DNA from: CAVXZE01 sp964615365 | GTDB lineage: Bacteria > Myxococcota_A > UBA9160 > UBA6930 | Reading direction: 5' to 3' | Assembly: GCA_964615365.1 (NCBI GenBank) | Contig: CAZTOU010000016.1 | Location: forward strand, 38,596-102,595 | DNA length: 64,000 nt | In this document: positions 18,396-26,403 of the stretch, in pieces | Position numbering within the stretch: position 1 is the first letter of the stretch | Layout: every line of letters begins with the position of its first letter | Program-made: the position numbers and the translations under genes | Notes under the pieces: generated by a model | Told to the model about the DNA's origin: nothing | Databases searched by the model: none | The model's input: the letters and a program-made list of their open reading frames with translations, nothing else

Positions 18396-18770
18396 AAGAG
18401 CAGCGCCAACTTCGGTAAGCCAATCGCAAGATCAGGGAACTGGTCCGTGCGCCGTACACTTCATACGATCACCGACGAGCCGAGCTGTGTGGCGATCTAC
18501 AAGAATCGCTTCGAGATCCGGAGTTCGAGGAGTTCATCTCCTCAAGGCGGCTGAGAGCGCGGATTCGGATGACCTCCGGGACCCTCATCGAGGAAGACCT
18601 CGATCTCGACGGTGCGAAGGAAGTGCGCGGCGAGTTCCTGCGTTCGCCGTGCGGTGAGCCGCCGAGAGGCGGGCACGTTGGGCATGGGCTGCGGGCTGGG
18701 GTTCGAGCTCGGCGCGATCCTCCCGGTGCTGCTCTGGCTCCATCAGCGGCGGAGGCGTCTCGCCGTGTGA
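18396..18770 (+). pseudogene. Degraded copy of the secreted-protein gene at 8951, ending in a CGLGFEL-type tail
   Basis: From about 18410 the sequence matches the gene at 8951 (FGKPIARSGNWSVRRTLH, then TDEPSCVAIYKNRFEI), but it lacks the start and signal peptide. An internal deletion of roughly 140 bases joins RFEI directly to the later EFEEF segment, and the frame changes several times. The last 29 codons, in a third frame (18684-18770), read GCGLGFELGAILPVLLWL followed by an arginine run, a C-terminal membrane-anchor/sorting-like tail. It lies just after the DsbA-like gene. Confidence 0.6.
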
Positions 18771-18815
18771 GCCGGAGACGGCCCTCGCCCCTGTCGCCAG
18801 AAGGGCTTGAGATCA

Positions 18816-18849
18816 TCAAGCCGAGCGACGTGACGAATTCGATCACGGG
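18816..18849. repeat. Dispersed repeat, copy B
   Basis: Matches 8832-8864 at 26 of 30 core positions. Its centre CGTGA-CGAATTCGA-TCACG is close to palindromic. It sits 34 bases ahead of the ATG of the flavin monooxygenase gene, where an operator or promoter element would be expected. Confidence 0.45.
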
Positions 18850-18882
18850 GAGTCGACCCCCGGCTTGGTTAGAATGCGGGCC

Positions 18883-19911
18883 ATGCAGAAGGGACTGATC
18901 CTGACCACCGGCATGGCTCGAGGCGACGTGGATCTGGCGGTGCGCGCCGAGGCGGCGGGCTTCGATTCCGTCTTCACCATCGAGTTCTTCAATCGGCACG
19001 GCTACGTACCCCTGGGCGCCATCGCACAGGCGACCCGGCGCATCCGCTTCGGGACGGGGATCGCCAATGCCTTTACCCGCAGCCCTCTCCTCCACGCCAG
19101 CGCGGCGATGGATCTCGACGAGCTCTCCGGGGGGCGGATGATTCTCGGGCTGGGAAGCGCCACGAGGCGCATGAACCAGAACTGGTTCGGCGTCCCCTTC
19201 TCGGAGCCGGCCGCCCGCATGCGGGAGCTGGTCACGCTGCTTCGCCAGGCAATCGCCGCGCAGAGCGGCCTCGGCTTTCGCTTCGAGGGCCGCTTCTGGA
19301 ACTTGAGCGTCCCGATCTACTCGCGGCCCGGTGCCGCGCGAACCGAAATTCCGATCTGGGTCGCCGCCGTCAACCGGGGCATGATCGCCGCGGCGGGCGC
19401 CGTCGCCGACGCCCTGGTCGGCCACCCGATCGCGACCCGGCGCTGGCATCGCGAGGTCACCCTCCCCGGCCTGCGAAGCGCGGAGGAGAAAGCGGGCCGG
19501 GAATCCGGCGCCTGCAAGCTCGCGCCCTACGTTCTGACCTCCATCTCCGACGATCGCGATCAGGCCGTGCGCGACGCGAAGGGGCAGATCGGCTTCTACC
19601 TCACCACCGAGCTCTACCACTCGATACTCGACCTCCACGGGTTGCGCGAGGTCGGCCAGGCCTGCCGAGCGGCGCTTAGAAGCTTCGACCTCGCCGCCAT
19701 GGCCGACGCCATCCCGGACCCGCTCGTCGAGGAGATCGCCATCGCCTGCACCCCGGACGAAGCGCGCGACCGCCTCGCCCAATGGAACGATCTCACCGAG
19801 GAGCCCCTCTTCTACGCTCCCACCGTCGGGGTCGAGCCGGAACGGGTGGCCGCGAACCTCGACGCGATCCTGGATCTATTCGGCAGCCGCTCGGACGCGC
19901 CTTCGCCATAG
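18883..19911 (+). CDS. Luciferase-like (LLM-class) flavin-dependent oxidoreductase
   Basis: 342 residues of the bacterial-luciferase TIM-barrel family that uses F420H2 or FMNH2: LAVRAEAAGFDSVFTIEFF near the start, RIRFGTGIANAFTRSP, and LDELSGGRMILGLGSA (each a family landmark). The ATG at 18883 (MQKGLILTTG) is chosen because the family usually begins just before this first beta-strand; upstream ATG 18874 and TTG 18865 are in frame. Substrate not evident. Its 3' end overlaps the convergent LVIVD-protein gene by 36 bases. Confidence 0.85.
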   Translation: MQKGLILTTGMARGDVDLAVRAEAAGFDSVFTIEFFNRHGYVPLGAIAQATRRIRFGTGIANAFTRSPLLHASAAMDLDELSGGRMILGLGSATRRMNQNWFGVPFSEPAARMRELVTLLRQAIAAQSGLGFRFEGRFWNLSVPIYSRPGAARTEIPIWVAAVNRGMIAAAGAVADALVGHPIATRRWHREVTLPGLRSAEEKAGRESGACKLAPYVLTSISDDRDQAVRDAKGQIGFYLTTELYHSILDLHGLREVGQACRAALRSFDLAAMADAIPDPLVEEIAIACTPDEARDRLAQWNDLTEEPLFYAPTVGVEPERVAANLDAILDLFGSRSDAPSP

Positions 19912-20649
19912 CCACATCAGCGGCGGCAGGACGAACAGCAGCTCGGAGCTCAGGCCGCAGCCGTAGAAAGCCCCCTCCTGGTTCTTCCAGGGCTGTCCGA
20001 CGCACTGCGGGTCCGGGTTCGCCACGCCGTCTCCGTCGGGATCGCTGACGTTGGCGGGGCAACCTCCGGGCTCGCCCGTGCAGATTCCCCAGATCGACTG
20101 TCCGCCGTCGAAGTCGATCAGCCCCGGATCCGGATCCGATCCCGGATCGTTGTTGATCCCGTCCTGGCACTCGGGCGCCTCGAGGGGCGCAAGGTGGTCG
20201 CCGCATCCGGGATCGTCCGGGTAGTCGACCCAGCCGTCGGAGTCGTTGTCGAGGCGGTCGTCGCACGGGTACGCCGGGTACTCCGGCCCGAACTGGAGGA
20301 TTTGCAGGCCGGCGGATCCCCGGGCGACGTAGGCGAGCTCCCCGACCACCTCGACACCCCTGCCCCAGTCCGCGGGGATGAACCCGATCTCGACCGGAGC
20401 TGCGGGGTTCGAGAGGTCGATGATCCGAACGCCACTGGGGTTTGTGTGGACGACGTAGGCGAGCCCGCCGGCGATCTCGACGTCCAAGACGAAGCCCGGC
20501 GTGTCGAGGGCTCCGACGTTGATCAGCGCTGCGGCGCGCTCACCTGCGACGAGCCAGAAGACGATCGCCAGGGCAACGAGGAGGATTCCCGCGGTCTGAA
20601 CCCTGTTCACCAGGAGTGTGTCAAGGTGTCGCGAACCGAGCGGAGTCAT
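19876..20649 (-). CDS. Secreted LVIVD-repeat protein with Ca-binding motifs and C-terminal sorting-like tail
   Basis: 257 residues with GGAGGT six bases before the ATG. A signal peptide or anchor (about 15-38) is followed by LVIVD-type beta-propeller repeats (VEIAGGLAYVVHTNPSGV, VEVVGELAYVARGSAGL). Next come acidic Asp-rich motifs like type-3 thrombospondin repeats (DNDSDGWVDYPDDPGCGD, DPDGDGVANPDPQC). It ends in GCGLSSELLFVLPPLMWL plus an Arg cluster: conserved Cys-Gly-Leu, one membrane helix, basic end. That tail resembles MYXO-CTERM or PEP-CTERM type surface-sorting signals and recurs at 18684-18770. An exosortase is encoded at 61.4-62.5 kb. Confidence 0.75.
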   Translation of the reverse strand: MTPLGSRHLDTLLVNRVQTAGILLVALAIVFWLVAGERAAALINVGALDTPGFVLDVEIAGGLAYVVHTNPSGVRIIDLSNPAAPVEIGFIPADWGRGVEVVGELAYVARGSAGLQILQFGPEYPAYPCDDRLDNDSDGWVDYPDDPGCGDHLAPLEAPECQDGINNDPGSDPDPGLIDFDGGQSIWGICTGEPGGCPANVSDPDGDGVANPDPQCVGQPWKNQEGAFYGCGLSSELLFVLPPLMWLWRRRVRAAAE

Positions 20650-20885
20650 AGTGGCACCTCCGGGGAGTCACTTCGCCATCCATCCTACGCGCGCTGTGAA
20701 ATCGGGTCAATCAATCCTTACTGAGTGAGTACCCATAGCGGTTGCGATGGTGAACCGACCCCCTGAGAAGCCAAGAGGTGTGGCAGCATCTCAAACATGC
20801 AACACAGATCTCAGTAGCTGCTCCCTAGGCAGAGTCAGGGGACCGCGTTCCACCCCGGAGTAACTGACGCGAGCGCTCCTCGGCG

Positions 20886-21434
20886 TTAGAGGGGCAGATC
20901 GGCCCGGGTGAAGATCGCCTCCAGCTCGAGCCCGCGCTCGGCGAAGGCCTCCCGCGCCCCCTCGCCGCGATCGACCAGACACAGCACCCGCGCCACCTTG
21001 CCGCCCGCCGCCTCCACCGCGTCGACCGCGTCGAGCGTGGAGCCGCCGGTGGTGGTGGTGTCCTCGACCAGCGCGACGCTCTGGCCGGCCTCGAAGCCCC
21101 CCTCGATCTGTCGGCCGAGACCGTGCTTCTTCGCCTCCTTGCGGACGAAGAAACCGAGGAGCGTCGTGTCCGGATCCCGCTCGGCGGCGGCGAGCAGGAT
21201 CGCCGAGACGAAGGGGACCGCGCCGACGGCCATGCCGCCGACCGCATCCACGGGCGGCCCTCCGAGGAGCTTGTCGAGGGCGAGCTGCCCCGCCAGTTGC
21301 GCGCCGCGCGGGCGCATCAGCGTCTGGCGGAGGTCGAGATAGAAGTCACTCTCCCTGCCACTCCGGAGCGTCACGCGGCGCTTCTCGAAGGAGACCTCCA
21401 GGATCAGTTTCAGCAGCTCGTCCCTCGCGCTCAT
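20886..21434 (-). CDS. pyrE: Orotate phosphoribosyltransferase
   Basis: 182 residues converting orotate and PRPP to OMP in pyrimidine synthesis. LRSGRESDFYLDLRQ and the PRPP-binding loop VALVEDTTTTGGSTLDAV are diagnostic. The ATG at 21434 has GGAGGGG a few bases ahead and begins MSARDELLKL, the normal length for the family; the frame is open further upstream but overlaps the acyl-CoA dehydrogenase gene. pyrF is 1.5 kb away on the same strand. Confidence 0.93.
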   Translation of the reverse strand: MSARDELLKLILEVSFEKRRVTLRSGRESDFYLDLRQTLMRPRGAQLAGQLALDKLLGGPPVDAVGGMAVGAVPFVSAILLAAAERDPDTTLLGFFVRKEAKKHGLGRQIEGGFEAGQSVALVEDTTTTGGSTLDAVDAVEAAGGKVARVLCLVDRGEGAREAFAERGLELEAIFTRADLPL

Positions 21435-21453
21435 CTCGCTCCCCTCCGGTCCC

Positions 21454-22629
21454 TCATTGCTTGCGGATCCCCAGCATGAACTCCGCGATGATCTTGTTGT
21501 GCAGCTCGCTGGTGCCCTCTCCGAACTCCAGCGCCTTGGCCTCCAGCAGCAGGCGCCCGACCTCGTACTCCTCGGAGAGACCATAGCCACCGTGGATCTG
21601 GATCGCGTCGAGGGCGTTCTGCACGGCGGCCTGGCTGGCCATCAGCTTCGCCATCGACGCCTCCATCGAGGCACGGGGCACGCCGCCATCCTTCATCCGC
21701 CCGAGCTGGTAGACCAGAGAGCGGGCGGCCTGGGTGCGGCAGGCCATGTCGGCGATCTTCTTCTGAATCATCTGGAACTCGGCGATCTTCTGTCCGAAGG
21801 CCTCCCGGTCCAGCGAGTAGGGCACGGCCAGGTCGATGCAGCGCTGGGCCTGACCGACGCAGCGCGCCGCCACCGAGAAGCGGCCGGTGTCGAGAGCGGA
21901 CCCCAGCACGGGGAACCCCTTGCCGGGCTCGCCGAGCAGGGCCTCGTCGGGAACGAATGCGTCCTCGAAGTGGACCTCTGCCAGGTTGTCGCGCCGGAGG
22001 GTGCGCATCGGAAAGTCGCCGATGCGAATCCCGTCGCCGTGCGGGTCCACGAGAAAGGCGGTGACGCCCCGGTGCTTGCTCTCGCGATCGACGGTCGCCA
22101 CCACCAGGAAGAGCCCCGCGTGGGCGGCGTGGGAGATGAAGACCTTCGTCCCGTTGAGACGCCAGCCGCCACCCACCTTCACCGCGAGGGTGCGCATGTT
22201 GGCGAGGTCGGTTCCCCCGTCGGGCTCGGTCAGGCACGCCGAGGTGAGACAGCTTCCGTCGGCCATGGCCGGGAGCCAGCGCCGCTTCTGATCTTCGGAG
22301 CCGTAGCGGAGGATCGATCCGGCCAGGAGAGAGTTGGTGACGGAGACGACCGAGGCGACCACCCAGTCGACCCTCGCCAGCTCCTCGCAGATGATCCCGT
22401 AGCTCATCACGTCGATGAAGGAGCCTCCGTACTCCTCGGGGATCATCGGCGCGATGTAGCCGAGCGGAACGAGCTTCTGGATCAGATCGAGCGGATAGCG
22501 GGCCTCCCGCTCGTACTGCTCGACGAAGGGCTGGATCTCCTTCTCGGCGAATCCGCGCACCGCGGCGCGGATCTGGCGCTGCTCGGGCGTCAGGTCGAAG
22601 TCCATCATCCGGTCGAGAGGGGTCTCCAT
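21454..22629 (-). CDS. Acyl-CoA dehydrogenase (complete catalytic type)
   Basis: 391 residues: all three ACAD domains, FAD-contacting ACLTEPDGGTDL, WRLNGTKVFISHA, and the C-terminal EFGEGTSELHNKI carrying the usual catalytic glutamate position. Starts at ATG 22629 (METPLDRMMDFDLTPEQ); the open frame upstream has no family similarity. It oxidises acyl-CoA thioesters at the alpha-beta bond. It lies between pyrE and a tiny basic-protein gene, 20 bases from pyrE, outside the main catabolic island, and may act on a general substrate such as a short or branched acyl-CoA. Confidence 0.92.
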   Translation of the reverse strand: METPLDRMMDFDLTPEQRQIRAAVRGFAEKEIQPFVEQYEREARYPLDLIQKLVPLGYIAPMIPEEYGGSFIDVMSYGIICEELARVDWVVASVVSVTNSLLAGSILRYGSEDQKRRWLPAMADGSCLTSACLTEPDGGTDLANMRTLAVKVGGGWRLNGTKVFISHAAHAGLFLVVATVDRESKHRGVTAFLVDPHGDGIRIGDFPMRTLRRDNLAEVHFEDAFVPDEALLGEPGKGFPVLGSALDTGRFSVAARCVGQAQRCIDLAVPYSLDREAFGQKIAEFQMIQKKIADMACRTQAARSLVYQLGRMKDGGVPRASMEASMAKLMASQAAVQNALDAIQIHGGYGLSEEYEVGRLLLEAKALEFGEGTSELHNKIIAEFMLGIRKQ

Positions 22630-22723
22630 CGGCGCTCCCAGGCTGCAAATCCGGCCCAAGGGTAGACGCAACCGCCCCTCTCGCCTACTTTCCGCCGGCC
22701 CCAAGAACGCTCCGGAGGAGCCG

Positions 22724-22852
22724 ATGAGGAAGTCGACCAAGCTCCCCCACAGGAACCGCTCCAAGACCGCTCGCCATCGCGCCAGGCTGAAGGCGAAGCA
22801 CCGCAGGACACGCCTGCGCCGAAGCCGCGGCGGGCGCAAGAGCTACCGCTGA
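22724..22852 (+). CDS. 42-residue, extremely basic small protein
   Basis: ATG with GGAGGAG four bases ahead, ending at TGA 22852. About half of the residues are Arg or Lys, with no acidic residue at all (MRKSTKLPHRNRSKT at the start, GGRKSYR at the end). Composition and size are those of small ribosomal or nucleoid-associated proteins such as bTHX or the bS22/AURKAIP1-type, but I cannot match it to a named family. It is alone on the plus strand between two minus-strand genes. Too short for standard gene-length cut-offs. Confidence 0.55.
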   Translation: MRKSTKLPHRNRSKTARHRARLKAKHRRTRLRRSRGGRKSYR

Positions 22853-22921
22853 ACTTCGCTCGGCAGGCCTCTTCGACTCCGCTCGCCCCCGGCTCGCTGC
22901 GCGCACCTTCGGTGCTTGCGG

Positions 22922-23884
22922 CTAGCCGACCGCGTCCCCCAGCTCGCCGATCGCCCGATCCAGCGCCCCGTCCACGGCGCGCTCCCAGATCTTGACGCCG
23001 TCCGTGTCGGATCCCGGGGGGAACAGGATCCCGCGGGAGGAGTTGACGACGCCGCCCTCCAGGCGGCCAGAGGGCCCGGCCACGAAGCCGGACACCGCGT
23101 CCCGGGCTCCGCCGCCCTGGGCACCGTACCCGGGCACCAGAAAGAGGGCCCGGGGCAGGAGCTCCCGGATCCTCTGATGCACCCCCGGGTAGGTTGCCCC
23201 GACCACCACGCCGAGGGACGACCAGCCCGTCTCGGGGCCCTTCATGCGCTCTGCGAGTCCGGTGAGGGATTCCGCGACCCGCTCGTAGAGGGGCTCCCCA
23301 TCGAGACTGCGATCCTGGAGATCGCCGGAGCCCGGGTTGCTGGTCTTCACCAGGACGAAGACGCCCGCGCCCGTCTCCCCCGCCGCCTTCTCCAGGGGCT
23401 CCAGCGTGTCGAGGCCCAGGTAGGGGTTCGCGGTGATGGCATCCACCGGGAGCGCCGCCTGGCTGCCGAGGTAGGCCTCCGCGTAGCCGCGGGCGGTCGA
23501 TCCGATGTCACCCCGCTTGGCGTCGAGGAGAACCAGGAGGCCCCGCTCCCGTGCCACGGCGACCACCGCGTCGAGCGCCTGCATGCCCCGCCAGCCGAGG
23601 CGCTCGAAGAAGGCGATCTGGGGCTTCACGATCGCGACCCTTCCCGCCAGCCGATCCAGCATCGCCAGGCAGAACGACTCGACCGCCGCGACGGTCTCGG
23701 GGGCCGCGGGAGCCATTCCGCCACGGCAGAAGAGAGGCGGGAAGCGATCCAGATGGGGGTCCAGACCGACGCAGAGAGGGTGGCCGAGCCGGCGTGTGGC
23801 CGCGATGAGGCGATCGGCGAACGCTGTCCGGATGATCTCGCTCCCGGGAAGATCCCGCCGGGAGTATATCCGAACGGCTAGCAT
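22922..23884 (-). CDS. pyrF: Orotidine 5'-phosphate decarboxylase (type 2)
   Basis: 320 residues. The catalytic Asp-Lys-Asp motif is in LLDAKRGDIGSTA, with LCVGLDPH at the N-terminus. VAIVKPQIAFFE and the longer length mark the PyrF type 2 subfamily seen in mycobacteria and myxobacteria. Final step to UMP. The ATG is eight bases from the divergent tgt start, leaving no room for separate classical promoters, so one or both transcripts start inside the other gene or are leaderless. No Shine-Dalgarno is visible. Confidence 0.92.
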   Translation of the reverse strand: MLAVRIYSRRDLPGSEIIRTAFADRLIAATRRLGHPLCVGLDPHLDRFPPLFCRGGMAPAAPETVAAVESFCLAMLDRLAGRVAIVKPQIAFFERLGWRGMQALDAVVAVARERGLLVLLDAKRGDIGSTARGYAEAYLGSQAALPVDAITANPYLGLDTLEPLEKAAGETGAGVFVLVKTSNPGSGDLQDRSLDGEPLYERVAESLTGLAERMKGPETGWSSLGVVVGATYPGVHQRIRELLPRALFLVPGYGAQGGGARDAVSGFVAGPSGRLEGGVVNSSRGILFPPGSDTDGVKIWERAVDGALDRAIGELGDAVG

Positions 23885-23892
23885 TCTCGGGC

Positions 23893-25005
23893 ATGGGCCA
23901 GCCGTTCCGGTACATCCTCGAGCAGACCAGCGGCCGGGCCCGCGCCGGCGTGTTCACCACGCCCCACGGTGAGATCCACACCCCCGCCTTCATGGTGGTC
24001 GGCACCCAGGGCGCGGTGCGCGCCATGACGCCCGAGCAGCTTCGGGGCACCGGGACGGAGGTGCTGCTCGCCAACACCTATCACCTCGCCCTGCGCCCCG
24101 GCGAGAAGCTGGTGGCCAAGCTCGGCGGGCTGCACCAGTTCATGCGCTGGGAGGGCCCGCTGCTGACCGACAGCGGCGGCTTCCAGGTCTTCTCGCTGCC
24201 CAAGAAGGAGATCAGCGACCAGGGGGTGCGCTTCAAGAACGAGGTGAACGGATCGACCATGGAGCTCACCCCGGAGCGCTCCGTGGAGATCCAGAACCAG
24301 CTCGGCGCCGACATCATCATGGCCTTCGACGAATGCACGCCCTATCCGGCAGACCAGAAGCTCGCCGGGGCGGGGGTGCGGCGAACCCTCTCGTGGATGG
24401 AGCGCTGTCTCCGGGCCCACCGGCACGGCAACCGGCAGGCCCTGTTCGGGATCGTCCAGGGCAGCGTCTACGAGCATCTGCGCGCGGCCTGTGCGAGCTC
24501 TCTGGTGGCGCTCGACCTGCCCGGCTACGCCATCGGCGGAGTCTCGGTCGGCGAGGGACACGAGCTGCTCTGCAAGATCACCGCCCTGACCGCGCCCCTG
24601 CTCCCCGATTCCAAGCCCCGCTATCTGATGGGCGTGGGGCTGCCCGAGGATCTCCTCGCCGCGATCGGCGAGGGGATCGATCTCTTCGACTGCGTGATCC
24701 CTACCCGCTACGCGCGCTCAGCGAGCGTCTTCACCTCGCGCGGGCGCATCCGTCTCAGCCATCGCCGCTACCGCCGCGACGCCTATCCGATCGACACCTC
24801 CTGCGACTGCGCCGCCTGCGCGGGCGGCTTCTCGCGCGCCTACCTGCACCATCTCTTCGCATCCAACGAAGTGCTCTCCGCCATCCTGGCCTCGATCCAC
24901 AACACCCACTTCTACCAGCAGCTGATGCGGGGCGCGCGCGAGGCCGTCCTCGCCCGCCGCTACGACGACTTCCATCGCGAGTTCCTGGAGCTCTACCAAG
25001 GCTGA
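23893..25005 (+). CDS. tgt: tRNA-guanine transglycosylase
   Basis: 370 residues. Exchanges guanine-34 of tRNA for preQ1 in queuosine synthesis. Seen: LANTYHLALRPGE, LTDSGGFQVFSL (catalytic Asp), nucleophile Asp in FDCVIPTR, and the zinc site CDCAACAGGF...LHH. Complete and normal length. ATG start without an obvious ribosome site and eight bases from pyrF. Followed by rnhA after 39 bases. Confidence 0.95.
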   Translation: MGQPFRYILEQTSGRARAGVFTTPHGEIHTPAFMVVGTQGAVRAMTPEQLRGTGTEVLLANTYHLALRPGEKLVAKLGGLHQFMRWEGPLLTDSGGFQVFSLPKKEISDQGVRFKNEVNGSTMELTPERSVEIQNQLGADIIMAFDECTPYPADQKLAGAGVRRTLSWMERCLRAHRHGNRQALFGIVQGSVYEHLRAACASSLVALDLPGYAIGGVSVGEGHELLCKITALTAPLLPDSKPRYLMGVGLPEDLLAAIGEGIDLFDCVIPTRYARSASVFTSRGRIRLSHRRYRRDAYPIDTSCDCAACAGGFSRAYLHHLFASNEVLSAILASIHNTHFYQQLMRGAREAVLARRYDDFHREFLELYQG

Positions 25006-25044
25006 TCCGGAGTACGGCTGTTACTCTCCGGTGGGGAGTCCGAG

Positions 25045-25539
25045 ATGAGCCGTCGATACAGCGGTCCGCCGCTGACCACCGAGCAGGTGCTGGAGCGATA
25101 CAGCTCGGGCCCCAAGAGCGGGTTGTTCACCGACGGCTCCTGTGAGGGGAACCCGGGCCCCGGCGGCTGGGGCTTCGTCTGGGTCGAGAACGACGAGATC
25201 GTGCAGGAGCGGTGCGGCAGCGATGCCGACACCACCAACAATCGCATGGAGCTCACCGCCCTGATCGAGGCGCTCCGCGTCCTTCCCGAGGACGCCGAGA
25301 TCACCGTCTACTCGGACAGCCAGCTCTGCGTGAAGACGGTGAACGAGTGGGCAGCGGGCTGGGAGAAGCGCGGCTGGAAGCGCAAGAGCGGACCGATCGC
25401 CAACCTGGAGCGGGTGAAGCGGTTCTACGAGCTGGCCCGAGCCCATCCGCGGGTTCGCATCGAGTGGATCAGGGCCCACGACGGCTCGCGCTGGAACGAG
25501 TACGCGGACGCCCTGGCGTCCCGTCATCTAATCGGGTAG
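25045..25539 (+). CDS. rnhA: Ribonuclease HI
   Basis: 164 residues with the four catalytic acids of RNase HI: FTDGSCEGNPGPGGWG (Asp), NNRMEL (Glu), YSDSQL (Asp) and the final WNEYADALA (Asp). A short N-terminal extension of about 25 residues precedes the domain. It degrades RNA in RNA-DNA hybrids. GGGGAG lies seven bases ahead of the ATG. The 3' end overlaps the convergent rhomboid gene by 12 bases. Confidence 0.92.
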   Translation: MSRRYSGPPLTTEQVLERYSSGPKSGLFTDGSCEGNPGPGGWGFVWVENDEIVQERCGSDADTTNNRMELTALIEALRVLPEDAEITVYSDSQLCVKTVNEWAAGWEKRGWKRKSGPIANLERVKRFYELARAHPRVRIEWIRAHDGSRWNEYADALASRHLIG

Positions 25540-26403
25540 CGAGGCCGGCTCCTCCGGGATGGCGCAGCTCACCGGGAGGTCGGCGAGCGCCGCAGCGAAG
25601 AGCTCTCGGTTCTTTTCGCCCAGATCGTCGCGCAGCAGCACCTCGCAAACCTCTCCCGAGGCGATACGCTGCACGTCGACCGCGACCGCCCAGAGGAAGA
25701 GCGCCGCCAGACCGGCGGCGACCCACCGCATCCAGCGCGGAGAGGGGCCCAGGGGAATCGGCCCCGCACCGCGGGAGACGAGGGCCATCGCGGCCATTCC
25801 ACCGGCGAAGCCGCCGAAGTGCGCAGACCAGGCGATTTTGAAGGGGAGCACGACAGCCAGGAGTGCATCCCCGACCAGAGCGATGGGGATGACCCACCTT
25901 ACCCGGCGCAGCAGGGGCGTCAGGGACCTCTTCTGTCGCAGCACCAGTGTCCCCCAAGCCCCGAGCATTCCGAAGATCGCCCCGGAGGCTCCCACCACCA
26001 CAGTTCCTCCCGGCGGCACGGCGACGGTGGCGAGCGAGCCGGCGAGCATCGAGAGAGCGATGACCAGCAGTGTCCTCAGGCTCCCGACCTGTGCCTCCAG
26101 CGCTGCACCCAATCCCAGCAAGCCCGCCAGATTCATCGTGAAGTGGATATCGTCCGCGTGCAGGAGAGGGGCGGTGAAGATGCGGAAGACCTCCCCCTCC
26201 CGTACCAACTCCGGGTCGAGGCCACCGACCAGGTACGCCGAGTGGCCGGTGCCGTCCTCGGTGAGCGCGTTCGCCCACCAAAGGGCCGCGAAGACCAGCG
26301 AGAGCAGTGCGGCGAAGCTGAGGGTCGTGGTAGCGCCATGGTACTGAACACCGTCGGGGCCCGTCGTCCAGAAGCTCGGGCGGAGCCGGTCACCTTCGCT
26401 CAT
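25528..26403 (-). CDS. Rhomboid-family intramembrane serine protease
   Basis: 291 residues with six to seven hydrophobic helices. The catalytic serine is in VGASGAIFGMLGAWG, the histidine in AWSAHFGGFAGG, and the oxyanion-type asparagine region in HFTMNLAGLLGLG (all in the order expected of rhomboids). The ATG overlaps the stop codon of the RHS gene (ATGA, 26400-26403), so the two are translationally coupled. A C-terminal extension of about 60 residues with one extra helix and three cysteines projects beyond the protease core. Context suggests it processes the neighbouring RHS protein, in the manner of a rhombosortase, which is inference. Confidence 0.88.
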   Translation of the reverse strand: MSEGDRLRPSFWTTGPDGVQYHGATTTLSFAALLSLVFAALWWANALTEDGTGHSAYLVGGLDPELVREGEVFRIFTAPLLHADDIHFTMNLAGLLGLGAALEAQVGSLRTLLVIALSMLAGSLATVAVPPGGTVVVGASGAIFGMLGAWGTLVLRQKRSLTPLLRRVRWVIPIALVGDALLAVVLPFKIAWSAHFGGFAGGMAAMALVSRGAGPIPLGPSPRWMRWVAAGLAALFLWAVAVDVQRIASGEVCEVLLRDDLGEKNRELFAAALADLPVSCAIPEEPASLPD

